From Blautia sp. (GTDB lineage Bacteria; Bacillota; Clostridia; Lachnospirales; Lachnospiraceae), in assembly GCA_017515325.1 (NCBI GenBank), contig JAFWGA010000047.1:1-42965 (forward strand): 42,965 bases of DNA. Direction: 5' to 3'. The position numbers were made by a program, and so were the translations under genes. Under the pieces are notes generated by a model. The model did not search any database. It was not told where the DNA came from and saw nothing but the letters and a program-made list of their open reading frames with translations. Position 1 is the first letter of the stretch. Every line of letters begins with the position of its first letter. Below are positions 15,841 through 25,332 of the stretch, piece after piece.

Positions 15841-15927
15841 GGTAGAGGAAGGCGCAGCCGACTCTCTACCCCACGGCGGGGCGCTGGTCACCGTCAGGTG
15901 ACATCTTCCTTTCAGCGCCCCTGCCAT
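15837..15927 (-). repeat. Dispersed hairpin repeat family 1, copy A
   Basis: It has two modules. Module 1 is GGTAGAG (15841-15847) paired with CTCTACC (15864-15870). Module 2 has outer arms GGGGCGCTG (15878-15886) and CAGCGCCCC (15913-15921) with an inner GTCACC-GTCA-GGTGAC hairpin, then CATCTTCCTTT. Other copies lie at 16617-16690 and 33429-33490, all in the same orientation. Confidence 0.8.
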
Positions 15928-16125
15928 ATCAAAAGAAGCCCTGCCAGACTGTCACGTCCGACAAGGCCACCTTGTTCTGCTCAGATTTTTAAACTCCATC
16001 TAAAGTATCCGGCCCGAATCCTGGTTAACGGGATCCAGGCTTTTCTGCCATGCGCGGCCTTCTGTGTCAGTCCGGATGCCGCCGGCGAACAGGCACTTTC
16101 CTGCTGTTTTCATCTCATTTCAGAT

Positions 16126-16560
16126 TTATTCCGGTGAATCCACCGCCTGCACTTCAATCCTGACGTTGCCGGTGGCTCTTTCCAGGCAGATCGCGTTGAG
16201 GAGGTAATCTCCCTCCGGAACCCTCTCCGATATGATTTCACTGCCGCTGACTTCGGCAGCAAAGGTTGCTTCCTCTTCTATTTCAGGCAATGTATCGATA
16301 TTTTGTTCGCCCGCCATTTCCAATAGTTCCACCCTGATTTTTCCCTTTGACAGCCCGGAGGTTATCACAACCTCTTCTCCCTCAGCGACTTCCAGTGTCC
16401 CCACCATAAAGAAATCGTTCTTGTCGGCTCGCTTAGCTTTAATGTTCATGAGCTTTGGAGTGTTATCGGTTAACCCGAATTCAGATAAAATACATGCCGA
16501 AGAGGTAAAGGCCATTACCGTCACAAGAATGATAATGGCTAAAGAATGATGTTTTTTCAT
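16126..16560 (-). CDS. Small exported protein, possible lipoprotein
   Basis: 144 residues. The N-terminus MKKHHSLAIIILVTVMAFTS followed by SAC is a signal sequence; the Cys could be lipidated, but the residues before it (T-S-S-A) are a poor lipobox because Leu is missing at -3. The mature part is acidic, rich in beta-prone sequence (EVAEGEEVVITSGLSKGKIR), and has no further Cys or membrane segment. I do not recognise a family with confidence; it resembles small uncharacterised lipoproteins of Clostridia. AAAGGAGAACAACATC precedes the ATG at 16560; the frame opens nine codons earlier. About 200 bases of unassigned sequence separate it from copy A of the repeat. Confidence 0.75.
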   Translation of the reverse strand: MKKHHSLAIIILVTVMAFTSSACILSEFGLTDNTPKLMNIKAKRADKNDFFMVGTLEVAEGEEVVITSGLSKGKIRVELLEMAGEQNIDTLPEIEEEATFAAEVSGSEIISERVPEGDYLLNAICLERATGNVRIEVQAVDSPE

Positions 16561-16616
16561 GATGTTGTTCTCCTTTCTTCCCATCAATACCTATGGCAAA
16601 ATGATTGAAAATGCAC

Positions 16617-16690
16617 GGTCACTGTAAGGTGACATCTTTCTTTCGGCGCCCTGCCATAGGGTAGAGGGAGGCGTAGCCGCACCTCTACCC
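16617..16690 (-). repeat. Dispersed hairpin repeat family 1, copy B
   Basis: Module 2 in shortened form (GGTCACTGTAAGGTGAC with flanking CATCTTTCTTTCGGCGCCC) followed by a complete module 1 (GGTAGAG...CTCTACC). Relative to copy A the modules appear in the opposite order, as expected if the full element alternates modules. Confidence 0.75.
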
Positions 16691-16695
16691 CCCTA

Positions 16696-16745
16696 CCCGA
16701 GCCGCGTTCCGACGTTAGTCGAAAAAACTCATAACGCGGCTCGGG
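16696..16745. repeat. Large perfect hairpin next to copy B
   Basis: CCCGAGCCGCGTT (16696-16708) is perfectly complementary to AACGCGGCTCGGG (16733-16745) around a 24-base loop. There is no T-run, so it is not a terminator by itself. It lies directly between repeat copy B and the terminator of the giant surface protein and may belong to the same mobile element. Confidence 0.6.
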
Positions 16746-16747
16746 AT

Positions 16748-16792
16748 AAAAAAGGAGACAAGAGGCCTGACAAGCCTCCCGTCTCCTTTTTC
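16748..16792 (-). terminator. Terminator of the giant surface protein gene
   Basis: AAAAAGGAGAC (16749-16759) pairs with GTCTCCTTTTT (16781-16791); a nested hairpin lies in the loop. T-runs occur on both strands, so it could stop transcription in both directions. Confidence 0.85.
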
Positions 16793-16856
16793 GTACAGGA
16801 CTGCCTCTAATCCAAATTGTCTGAGGCCGTTCAGCCATATGAAATTTTTCTTATGA

Positions 16857-19800
16857 TTATCGGCTCTTTCTCTTCTCGACAGAGATCAGTGCTATCGCTC
16901 CGGCCAGGGCCAGGAGAAGAATATACAGAGAGATCGGAGTCTCATCACCTGTGGCTGCCGCTCCCTTTACATTATCCGCTGTCGTATTCTGAGTTGTTGC
17001 CTGATTTACCGTATCCGACCGCTGAGTGTTCGTCGTCGTAGTCGTAGTTCCTCCGTTGGAGCCACTGCCGGAGTTGGTATAACTCATCGGATCCGTAGTA
17101 CTAAAGGTAGTGGTATACCGTGGTGTTGACGTCGTGGTTGTACCCGGAATCGTGGTGATTGTCGTCGTAGGAGTCACTGTCGTTGTAATATCCGGTGTCG
17201 TACTCGGTGTCAGCGTAGGAGTGTCTGTGGGCGTAGCTGTCGGTTCTTCTGGAGTCGTGGTCGGTTCTTCCGGTGCCGTGGTCGGTTCTTCCGGCGCTGT
17301 GGTCGGTTCTTCCGGTGCCGTTGTCGGCGTAAACTGTCTCACATTGACGATCCTCACAGTAGTCCCTTCCCCGTTGTCCAGGGAGACCGGAACCTCCACA
17401 AAACCGTATTCGGAAATCTCAGCGAGTTCCCCGTTCACATAGTACTCCTGCTGATACAGATCCTGCTGGCCCTGAGTCAGTTCTTCTTCAAGGTAAAAAG
17501 AAACGTCCATAGCATCAGCCTGCAGATAGACCGGAATATAGTTTATGGCAGCTGTATTCTGCCCCTGAAGCTGAAGGGTAAGCTCAGGATTCTTTACAAA
17601 GTCATCGGCTGTGGACGGTTCCACATTGCCAGCCTCGTCCTCTATCATTTCATACAGCCATACCGTGAATGAATCGGCAACCGTAGCTGCGTCCACCAAT
17701 GCCCCTGTACTATCCCGCACCTCCTTGATGACATTCAGGAGTCCCTCCAGATAGAAGCCCTCCTGCAGTTCTCCTGTATAGATGGCATCATAGGCAACAT
17801 CCTGGGTCAGAACCTCACCCACTCGGGGCAGATCAGGCCCATAATAGCCATCCTCCATCCATGCGCCCACCTTATCAAGAGAATAGGCTTCGATTTCCAC
17901 GATAGCGGGGCTTGGCAAAGTAATCCTGTAATCTCCGCTCAACATCGGAGTACCTTCTTCATCAACCTCCGCCAGATAATAGGTACCAGGTTCAAGACCG
18001 GTGTATTCCACCATTTCTTCAAAACTGTCGGCGTAGCGGAATGCTTGAACGGAACCCTCTACCAGGCTTGCGGCGTTCTCCTCCGGATCCTCCGTAAACA
18101 AGGCGATGTAGGCAAGATAGCCATCAGCGCTCTCTTCCTTGATATAAAGCGGGTAAGAGCGTCCTTCTTCCGTCTCATATATCTGGTCTCTGATGATCCG
18201 GATCGCACCGGGAGCCACCGGGGGAAGCGGGGTCGGGGTCGGCGTGTTAGTGACTGTCGGGATTGGGGTAACCGTCTGCGTGGGAGTCGGGGTCGGATGA
18301 TCCGGATCCCAGGCCATGGTCCTCATGACGGTTGTGATGGACGCCGGGGCTCCATCATTATTCCATGTGCTGCCATTGTAACGCTGGTGCTGGAAGAAGA
18401 CATAGATATTGTATTCGCCGGCCTCCCTGATATCTCTTGTTGCCGACATGGAAAAATCATGGGAAAGCTGCGGATCCGTCACTGTCTGCTGGGGATTGGA
18501 GCCATCCTGACGCATGGTCCAGAATACGGGCAGCCAGCGGCCGTCTCCTGCCGTCAGTTCTGAAGGACCGTACTCCTCCTCGGCGCTGACGCCCCTGGCG
18601 GTGAATTTATGATTTTCCCCTGCATGAATCTCAACCGGCATCGTCTCTTCCCAGGTGACCGTGCTGTCTGTCAGCTTCGGGTCAAAGGGATCACGGGGTC
18701 CCGGCATATAGGTTGGCGTGGGGGTTGGATGATCCGGATCCCAGGCCATGGTCTTCATGACGGTTGTGATGGAAGCCGGGGCTCCATCATCCTTCCATTG
18801 GCTGCCATCATAAAGCTGGTGCTGGAAGAAGACGTAGATATTGTATTCGCCGGCGTCCCTGATATCTCTTACTGCCGACATGGAAAAACTATGGGAAAGC
18901 TGCGGATCCGTCACTCTCTGCTGGGGATTGGAGCCGTCCTGGCGCATGGTCCAGAATACAGGCAGCCAGCGGCCGTCTCCTGCCGTCAGTCCTGTAGAGC
19001 CGTACTCTTCCTCGGCGCTGACGCCCCTGGCGGTGAATTTATGATTTTCCCCTTGATGAATCTCAATGGGCATCGCCTCTTCCCAGGTGACCGTACTGTC
19101 AGTCAGCTTCGGGTCAAAGGGATCACGGGAACCCGGAGTCCAGGCTTTTGTCTTCACGACAGTCGCTACAGAGCCCACGTTATCTTCGTCATCGACCCAG
19201 GTTTTGCCATCGTAAGTCTGGTGCTGGAAGAAGACATAAAGCTGATACTCAGCTTCATCGAACAGATCCCGCGTAGACCGCATCGAGAAGTCATGGGTGA
19301 GCTCTCGATCATCTTCCTGAACTCTCTGCTGGGGATTGGAGCCATCCTGACGCATGGTCCAGAAAACAGGCAGCCAACGGCCGTCTCCCTCGATCAGATC
19401 CTCATCTTCATACTGATCTTCGGCGCTGGCACCCTTCGCGGTAAATCTATGATCCTGGCCGGCATGGAATTCAACCGGCATTTCCTCAGCCCAGGTAACC
19501 GTATTCTCTTCCACTGAAGGATCATAGGGGGCGCGAGGGCCTGACTCCGGGGTTGGGGTTGGAGTCAAGGTTACAGTCGGGGTCGACGTTTCCGTTGCCC
19601 CTGCCGGAGTCGGCGTGGGGGTTACGGTTGGCTCTGCCGGGGTTGGGGTCGGCGTTTCCGTTTCCCCTGCCGGGGTCAGCGTGGGAGTTACGGTCGGCTC
19701 TGCCGGGGTTGGGGTCGGCGTTTCAGCATTTCTTCTATTATTGATGTAAACCGGGCCATACGATTGCTGGTAAAACTCACCCAAATTTTCTTCCCGTACC

Positions 19801-22800
19801 CGGTAGCTTATACTGCTGCCATTGCTGTATGTGGTCGGCAGATTGATGAAGCTCGCGACCACACCAGAAGCATTGTCTTTGGATAGGGTTGCTGTCACAG
19901 GGCTGCCGTAGGCATCCAGGGCTGGCTCAAATTCTCCGGATCCATCCGCTTTCTGGCGCTCCAGAATCAGCTCCACACCATCCGGCAGATTGGTATAAGC
20001 CCGTTTGTTGGTATCATATTCATACCAGCGGATGTAGGGAGAATAGGAAGCAAATTGAATTTTGTTTGTCAGTGTCACTATGGCAGGAAAATAATCAATA
20101 TGGGTTGGACTTTGGGTTCCATAGCTTCCGTAACTGATGTCCGTTCTGGTTCCCCTTGCGGATATGGCTGTTGCCCCGCTCTGAGTCAGTGAATAGTCAA
20201 CCGGATTCCAGTATTTACCCATTGAAACATTTTCTATGGTGCCTTCCCAATCCTGGGCTGCAGTAAGGGTAATACTTTTCACCACATTGGAACTGCCGAA
20301 GCTTCTCAGGTTTACTGTTATCTCGGAAGGAAGACCCGGCAAAGAGTCCGGAACAGCATTTCCCTGTTCATCTACCCATTGTATCCGGACCGGGATATCC
20401 CTGTAACGCTTTTTCTGTATCGTGATCCTGGTGGTGCAGCTTGTCTGAGTACTGGTATTCTGATAGCTGACGGCGTATTCATCAGAGTTTAAATACGTAC
20501 TGAGACGATAGGAGTAAGTACGCCGGGACACATTCTTGCCGCTGACAGACGCAGCCGGTACCTCCTCCGAATATTTCCATCCGTTGGAAGCAGTGACCAC
20601 CCTAAGATCAGTGCCCTGATCTCCAGAATAAGATTTCTCACCATTGGTTCCTATCTCTCGATAATAGATTCGTGCAGCCAGATCATCCGGGAGTTCCGAT
20701 TCATCCTCAATGGGGTTTCCCTTATAATCCAGCCATTCCACCACAACCTCTGCATTCAAAACAGCGTCCGCTGCCGGAGCCGGCATAGGAGTCGGCGTTA
20801 TGGTAGGCATGGGAGTGGCTGTAGCCCGGGGAGCAGGAGTCGCCGTCGGGGAAGGAGCCTGAGTGGAACGGTAAATCACCTCAAATCCCCCATCCACTGT
20901 TTTTTCCACAGTACAGGTATAGCCGCTAAGATAGTCGGCCCTTATCCAGGGATCAACATCGACAGGAACAGAATCAAATTTGGTTGAAAACAGACCAGTT
21001 TCAGTTTGATAAGGAACATTAGTTACTACAGTCTTTCCCTCTATCAGATAATCCTCATAATGAATCCGTCCGTCTGCCTCTGTTATTTTTTCCTGAAGCG
21101 TCACTTCTCCACCAAAAGAGGGTCTGATCAGCTTTCCGTTTGCGTCATAATAGTATACCGTTACCGGAATGCTGCGCACTCCGGAGGAATTCTTAATGTT
21201 CCTGACAGCATACGTCCGTGTATTTCCATCAGCCGTATAATTATTGATTTCCGAAAGAAAATCCGTTTGTTCTCTTTCTTTCAGGCTATAACTGACAGCA
21301 TTGCCATCGACATCCGCTTTTGGCATTGCCGGGAAACTCCCTGTCCAGTTGTCCCTGGCCGTTAGAGTCAGGGTCAGAGCCCTTCCCTCCTCATCCAGGA
21401 CAGCCGTCTGTCTTCCCCCTGCATCCTTTAGAAGGTAGAAAACAGCCTCCTGGGGAATCTCATCCTGGGAAAGGGGATTGTCCTTCTCATCGACCCATTG
21501 CTTCCGGACGACAATATTCAGAGTATCCAGCCTGTTTGTGATTGTTACAAAACCATCCTTCAGACTGACTGTGGTAACAAAACCGGGAAGGATTCTCTCC
21601 TCGGCTGTGTAGGTAATCGTTGAACCGCTGTTGTCCTTGATCGGTAAACCGGAAAAGACAGCTATCCATCCCTCTTCTCCGGAAACGATCCGGGGATCAA
21701 CGTCACTGACAGCCGTAGTACCATTCGACGACTCTGTCTTAAGAATCACCGACACACTCTCCGGCAGGCCCTCGGTCAAAGGCGTAATCCCATCCTCCCC
21801 TACCCAGAGAATACTGACCGGCAGGTCAACCGTCTTCATCTGGTTAGTCAGAAGGAAGCCTTCCTCTGCACTGCCCTCCACCTTTACCAGGTCGTAGCCG
21901 TCTACCGTATCCTGGACTACCGAGCGGATCTCCCCCTCCTCTGCCAGAGGAACGCCAGAGAAAGTGCCTACGTAGCCATAGTCCTGATTTATGCGAAGCT
22001 CACGCGTCAATAACTGCCCATTAATGTCCTGAAGGGGCGTCTGGACAAGCTCCCCCGCCTCATCCCTTTCTTCCTTTACCAGAGTAACAGTCACCGAAGG
22101 AGACCCTGCATAAGAAATCGGAGTGGTTCCGTCTATCCCCACAAATTGCACTGCTACCGGTACACTTGTGTAGGCTCTCTGATAGGTGATGGTATACCCG
22201 TCAAGAGGGGAATCCCCCTTAGCCGTAACTGTCTTGGTATAGCCGGCTACATCGGCTCCATCAAGGGCTACAGCGGATGCAATGCCTATTTCCAGACTGA
22301 AGTTTTCCTGCCAGCCGGCACTTTTGGTTAGTCGTCCTGCAGAAGAATACTGTGGGTAAAATCTGCCTAATGTGTCGGCATCATATCCGGTATACCAGAT
22401 CAGTTCAACAGATGAGGGAAGCGTGTCGTCGTCGCCGGGAATCTCCGTTCCGTCCACATCCAGCCAGACAATCTCGACAGGGATATCAACGGTGCCTTTT
22501 TTGAACTTCAGCACAAAGCCTTCCGCCAATGCCTCCCCTGATATAGTATCGGGAGTGTTGGACATGAGATAAAAACCGCTCCGTCCGCCTGGACTGAGAT
22601 GATAGGCGATCGGTTCTCCGCTATCATTCAGGCTGGGGACATGTGGAAAGGCAGAATTCCAAACTGACGGATCTGATTCGGCCGCAGTGTCAGGTCCCAT
22701 TGAAATACTGTAGTTATTATAATAACCATTATCTAAAGCTGCTCTTACGTCTAAAGAAGACAATTCTTCTTCGTTTAGCTTTGTCTGAAAATCCCCTTCG

Positions 22801-24278
22801 TACCATTCCACGGTCACGGGAACATCATAATACTCCTGAAGGGTGACCATGTTCAGGATGACGCCTTGACGCAGCAGGGTGCCGGCCATCTGGGTCTGCG
22901 TCAGCTCATACTTCGGCGCTGACACCTGGAAGAGATATGTCACATTGTCATCGGCAGGAATATTGCTGAAGAAGCCCTTCCAGCCAGCGGATCGGTAGAC
23001 AGTAAGCGGTTCCACTGTCTCTCCGTCTGCGTTTACAGCAGGCTGGGGATCAGCGGAGTCAATGTCCCCGGTCTGTAGCAGGGTTACCGTGGCAGAATAA
23101 GGCTGCTCAGAGCTTTCAAGATCCTGTCCCTCTTTGTCCTTCCACACCAGTTCAACAGGAAGGTCGATCACGTCCGGCTCGTTGAGCTGAATGGTAATCG
23201 TTGTATTCCAGGTCAGGGTATCCTGATCCACTTCCTGCGTGGTATCTATGGTGCGATAGTCGTCACTGTCCTCCACTCTGGCGAAATAGGCAATATTATC
23301 TTCAACAGGGAGAGAAGTAAAGGACGTACTATAATAATATCTATAGTCGTTATCATAATCAGTTGAGTAATGCGCTTCTTTCGATGGACTTGAATATTCC
23401 TCCGTCGTCACATCGGACAGATCACTTTCCTTCCCGGTCTCGGTTTTCTGGAGAATTACTTTGACCGAGGAAGGTAACAGCCGTTTCACGCTGGCGGGGC
23501 TGCTGTTATTGATGGGATTGCCATCCATATCCAGGATATTGACCGTGACAGTCTGTCTGCCGTTTCCGAGAGCCCCCACCTGGGCAATCTGGCCTCCCGG
23601 TCCAAAGAGACTGTCTGCCGCGGTCTTCCCTTCCTTGTCTCCTGCCTGTAGAACATCGATCACCTGTGCGTCTGCATTGACTACCGGCATGGAGGTATCT
23701 GTCAACAGCTGGATTTCCGAACCGTTTCCCTCTGCAGAATTGCTGTTCTCTCCGGAAGAATCTGCCGGGACTGCAGCAGGAACCACCGGAGAAATACTCT
23801 CCTGGGGAGTGACAGACTCAGCATTCTCAATGTCCGCGTCTGTAAACAGGTCGATCCAGGCAGCCTGGCTCTCATCCTCTGCAGGGACGGGAATCAGCTG
23901 ATCCGGCTGGCCGCCCTCCGTCTCATCATAGGGGAAGGTCTCATACTGACCGGAGTCTTCTATGACGGGGAAAACGTCAGAGGTATCCTCTGTCTCTATG
24001 GTACCTGGACCAAACAGACCCGGATCCTCCATACCGCTGTTTTCCCAGTAGGCCTGATCCTCTGTCTGCTCCGTTTCCGGAATATCAGTCACTATTGTCT
24101 CGTCTGCTATGACAGGCTCGGATTCTTCTGCGGCAGGGAGCCCACCGGCCGTCTCCAGGGCATACTCGCCATCATACTCCTCGCCGACAGCTGTAATCCC
24201 GCAGACCTGCTGAACCAGCAGGGTTATCAGCAGGAGCATGGCAAGCAGTGATCTGCTTCCTTTCCCTTTCATTTTCAT
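16857..24278 (-). CDS. Giant repetitive cell-wall protein with Cna_B-like repeats and sorting signal
   Basis: 2473 residues. A signal peptide covers about 1-30 (LLAMLLLITLLVQQVCGITA). An acidic, Ser/Glu-rich stretch reaches about 235, then about 11 Cna_B-like beta repeats of 100-130 residues, each opening with a pattern such as DLPVSILWVGEDG or DIPVRIQWVDEQGN. Pro/Thr linkers lie near 1140-1165 and 1513-1577. Three copies of a 140-residue module follow (about 1581-1996; hallmark GDGRWLPVFWTMRQDGSNPQQ without its last residue, and YVFFQHQ), then two more beta domains, a PTTAPEE-repeat stalk, and the C-terminal anchor: AATGDETP, hydrophobic helix, KRKSR. The TGD motif replaces canonical LPXTG. 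GGAGA precedes the ATG. It probably forms a long wall-anchored stalk or adhesin. Confidence 0.93.
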   Translation of the reverse strand: MKMKGKGSRSLLAMLLLITLLVQQVCGITAVGEEYDGEYALETAGGLPAAEESEPVIADETIVTDIPETEQTEDQAYWENSGMEDPGLFGPGTIETEDTSDVFPVIEDSGQYETFPYDETEGGQPDQLIPVPAEDESQAAWIDLFTDADIENAESVTPQESISPVVPAAVPADSSGENSNSAEGNGSEIQLLTDTSMPVVNADAQVIDVLQAGDKEGKTAADSLFGPGGQIAQVGALGNGRQTVTVNILDMDGNPINNSSPASVKRLLPSSVKVILQKTETGKESDLSDVTTEEYSSPSKEAHYSTDYDNDYRYYYSTSFTSLPVEDNIAYFARVEDSDDYRTIDTTQEVDQDTLTWNTTITIQLNEPDVIDLPVELVWKDKEGQDLESSEQPYSATVTLLQTGDIDSADPQPAVNADGETVEPLTVYRSAGWKGFFSNIPADDNVTYLFQVSAPKYELTQTQMAGTLLRQGVILNMVTLQEYYDVPVTVEWYEGDFQTKLNEEELSSLDVRAALDNGYYNNYSISMGPDTAAESDPSVWNSAFPHVPSLNDSGEPIAYHLSPGGRSGFYLMSNTPDTISGEALAEGFVLKFKKGTVDIPVEIVWLDVDGTEIPGDDDTLPSSVELIWYTGYDADTLGRFYPQYSSAGRLTKSAGWQENFSLEIGIASAVALDGADVAGYTKTVTAKGDSPLDGYTITYQRAYTSVPVAVQFVGIDGTTPISYAGSPSVTVTLVKEERDEAGELVQTPLQDINGQLLTRELRINQDYGYVGTFSGVPLAEEGEIRSVVQDTVDGYDLVKVEGSAEEGFLLTNQMKTVDLPVSILWVGEDGITPLTEGLPESVSVILKTESSNGTTAVSDVDPRIVSGEEGWIAVFSGLPIKDNSGSTITYTAEERILPGFVTTVSLKDGFVTITNRLDTLNIVVRKQWVDEKDNPLSQDEIPQEAVFYLLKDAGGRQTAVLDEEGRALTLTLTARDNWTGSFPAMPKADVDGNAVSYSLKEREQTDFLSEINNYTADGNTRTYAVRNIKNSSGVRSIPVTVYYYDANGKLIRPSFGGEVTLQEKITEADGRIHYEDYLIEGKTVVTNVPYQTETGLFSTKFDSVPVDVDPWIRADYLSGYTCTVEKTVDGGFEVIYRSTQAPSPTATPAPRATATPMPTITPTPMPAPAADAVLNAEVVVEWLDYKGNPIEDESELPDDLAARIYYREIGTNGEKSYSGDQGTDLRVVTASNGWKYSEEVPAASVSGKNVSRRTYSYRLSTYLNSDEYAVSYQNTSTQTSCTTRITIQKKRYRDIPVRIQWVDEQGNAVPDSLPGLPSEITVNLRSFGSSNVVKSITLTAAQDWEGTIENVSMGKYWNPVDYSLTQSGATAISARGTRTDISYGSYGTQSPTHIDYFPAIVTLTNKIQFASYSPYIRWYEYDTNKRAYTNLPDGVELILERQKADGSGEFEPALDAYGSPVTATLSKDNASGVVASFINLPTTYSNGSSISYRVREENLGEFYQQSYGPVYINNRRNAETPTPTPAEPTVTPTLTPAGETETPTPTPAEPTVTPTPTPAGATETSTPTVTLTPTPTPESGPRAPYDPSVEENTVTWAEEMPVEFHAGQDHRFTAKGASAEDQYEDEDLIEGDGRWLPVFWTMRQDGSNPQQRVQEDDRELTHDFSMRSTRDLFDEAEYQLYVFFQHQTYDGKTWVDDEDNVGSVATVVKTKAWTPGSRDPFDPKLTDSTVTWEEAMPIEIHQGENHKFTARGVSAEEEYGSTGLTAGDGRWLPVFWTMRQDGSNPQQRVTDPQLSHSFSMSAVRDIRDAGEYNIYVFFQHQLYDGSQWKDDGAPASITTVMKTMAWDPDHPTPTPTYMPGPRDPFDPKLTDSTVTWEETMPVEIHAGENHKFTARGVSAEEEYGPSELTAGDGRWLPVFWTMRQDGSNPQQTVTDPQLSHDFSMSATRDIREAGEYNIYVFFQHQRYNGSTWNNDGAPASITTVMRTMAWDPDHPTPTPTQTVTPIPTVTNTPTPTPLPPVAPGAIRIIRDQIYETEEGRSYPLYIKEESADGYLAYIALFTEDPEENAASLVEGSVQAFRYADSFEEMVEYTGLEPGTYYLAEVDEEGTPMLSGDYRITLPSPAIVEIEAYSLDKVGAWMEDGYYGPDLPRVGEVLTQDVAYDAIYTGELQEGFYLEGLLNVIKEVRDSTGALVDAATVADSFTVWLYEMIEDEAGNVEPSTADDFVKNPELTLQLQGQNTAAINYIPVYLQADAMDVSFYLEEELTQGQQDLYQQEYYVNGELAEISEYGFVEVPVSLDNGEGTTVRIVNVRQFTPTTAPEEPTTAPEEPTTAPEEPTTTPEEPTATPTDTPTLTPSTTPDITTTVTPTTTITTIPGTTTTSTPRYTTTFSTTDPMSYTNSGSGSNGGTTTTTTNTQRSDTVNQATTQNTTADNVKGAAATGDETPISLYILLLALAGAIALISVEKRKSR
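17241..17324 (-). repeat. 21-bp tandem repeat, four units
   Basis: Four near-identical 21-bp units encode the heptad EEPTTAP in the stalk of the giant surface protein. The unit is in frame, so copy number can change without breaking the gene. Confidence 0.9.
18301..19164 (-). repeat. 432-bp in-frame tandem duplication
   Basis: Two adjacent units with a period of 432 bp (144 codons) are highly similar at the DNA level, for example the GATCCGGATCCCAGGCCATG at their left ends. A third, more diverged unit continues to about 19535. They encode the DPFDPKLTDSTVTWEE module. The near-identity of the first two suggests a recent duplication or gene conversion. Confidence 0.85.
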
Positions 24279-24348
24279 CGCGTCTCCTTTTTCCCTCTTA
24301 TTTAAGGGTGATATTCATGGTATAAAGAAACAATGATACATAATATTA

Positions 24349-24377
24349 ACCATATCATTGATTCATACTTTTGTAAA
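24349..24377 (-). promoter_or_regulatory. Candidate promoter for the giant surface protein
   Basis: On the minus strand TTTACA (24372-24377), 17 bases, TATGGT (24349-24354), about 70 bases before the start. The -10 is imperfect. It overlaps the 3' end of the upstream pseudogene. Confidence 0.35.
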
Positions 24378-25098
24378 GAAGATTTCCGTCAGCTCCTCGC
24401 GCGCTGCCGGCATCCAGTGTTCTTTCAAATCTGGCTACGACAGCATCTTTGAAAAGATCTGCGATCTCAGCATTGGGAATCCGGAGCTTTACCTTACCCC
24501 TGCCTGCCGTCTTGTCTGCCTTTGAGACATAACCTGTCATCAGCAGAACACTCCACAGGTTCTTTTCAGAGTCGGCGATTCGGTCATAAGTGACCTCCTC
24601 CGAAATGTCCTCCGTGATAAATCCTCCGTTGAGAAGTACCTCAAACTTTTCAGATGCGTCTATCTTCTCATTGTTTACGAAATCATTGAGGATGGCATTG
24701 GAGCTGGTATCCGCCCAATAATTCTTTGGTTCTTCTTCCTCATCGCCAATGACCACAGAGAGATAGCTTGCAACATCCCATGGACAAAACACTTCTGTAT
24801 TCCCAAAGATGTACCCATCATACCATCCCCTGATCAGTTTCATCTTGTCTGACATTCCAAACGCTTTCAACATGTCTGCCACTTCATCCTTTGTAAAACC
24901 GAAATAATGACTGAATTTCCGGCTTGTAACCGAGTAGCAGGCAAAATTATTCACGCCGTTAAAAATGCTCTCTTTGGAAATTCGAAGGCATCCTGTCACC
25001 ACCGCAAGCTTCAAATACTCATTCGTTTTCAGTGAGATGCTCATGATGCCACGGATCACATCAAGCATCTGTTTGTAGTAGTCTGTATTTTTTTCGAC
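24355..25098 (-). pseudogene. AAA-ATPase-like protein (DUF1703 type), truncated at both ends
   Basis: The frame holds only the middle of this family: VEKNTDYYKQMLDVIRGIMS, AVVTGCLRISKESIFNGVNN, HYFGFTKDEVADML, IRGWYDGYIFG and VFCPWDVASYL. The N-terminal P-loop domain and the C-terminal PD-(D/E)XK nuclease are missing. The intact relative at 26874-28523 is 549 residues. Homology starts exactly at the border of the repeat at 25095-25213, upstream of the first in-frame Met. At the 3' end the protein stops after a short unrelated tail. It is probably a non-functional remnant. Confidence 0.75.
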
Positions 25099-25213
25099 CT
25101 GAGCGGTGACTGTAAGTATGCGATATTATGACTGGATTTATCCAGGCAGAACATCGCATACTTACAAGTCACCCACCAACGGAATGCGCAAAATGCGGAT
25201 GAGAAACAGCCGC
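25095..25213 (-). repeat. Dispersed repeat family 2, copy 1, with 13-bp inverted arms
   Basis: The core has perfect 13-bp arms, GTAAGTATGCGAT (25112-25124) and ATCGCATACTTAC (25153-25165), around an inner TGGATAAATCCA. Read on the minus strand, about 119 bp align with 39437-39555 on the plus strand. The repeat marks the breakpoint of the neighbouring AAA-ATPase-like pseudogene. Confidence 0.75.
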
Positions 25214-25262
25214 AAAAGCGCATAGTGCAGATTTTGCGAATACCGGAATGCTTCTGCCAATC

Positions 25263-25291
25263 TTGCGGCTCCATTTCCCTTCTGTTATAAT
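25263..25291 (+). promoter_or_regulatory. Promoter for the MATE transporter
   Basis: TTGCGG (25263-25268), 17 bases, perfect TATAAT (25286-25291), about 40 bases before the start codon at 25333. Confidence 0.7.
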
Positions 25292-25332
25292 AGGCGGAAT
25301 AGATGCCATAGATTCTCATTCTTATCAGGTAA

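Noticed and set aside
16584-16838. Minus-strand frame of 84 codons between the lipoprotein and the giant surface gene
   Set aside because: It spans a terminator, a 13-bp hairpin and repeat copy B; the translation is that of the repeat and there is no ribosome binding site.
17241-17324. Regular direct repeats suggesting a CRISPR array
   Set aside because: The units are contiguous, have no unique spacers and encode an in-frame Pro/Thr heptad of a surface protein.
25112-25165. Palindrome considered as an intrinsic terminator
   Set aside because: There is no T-run on either side and a related copy exists elsewhere, so it is a repeat element rather than a terminator.
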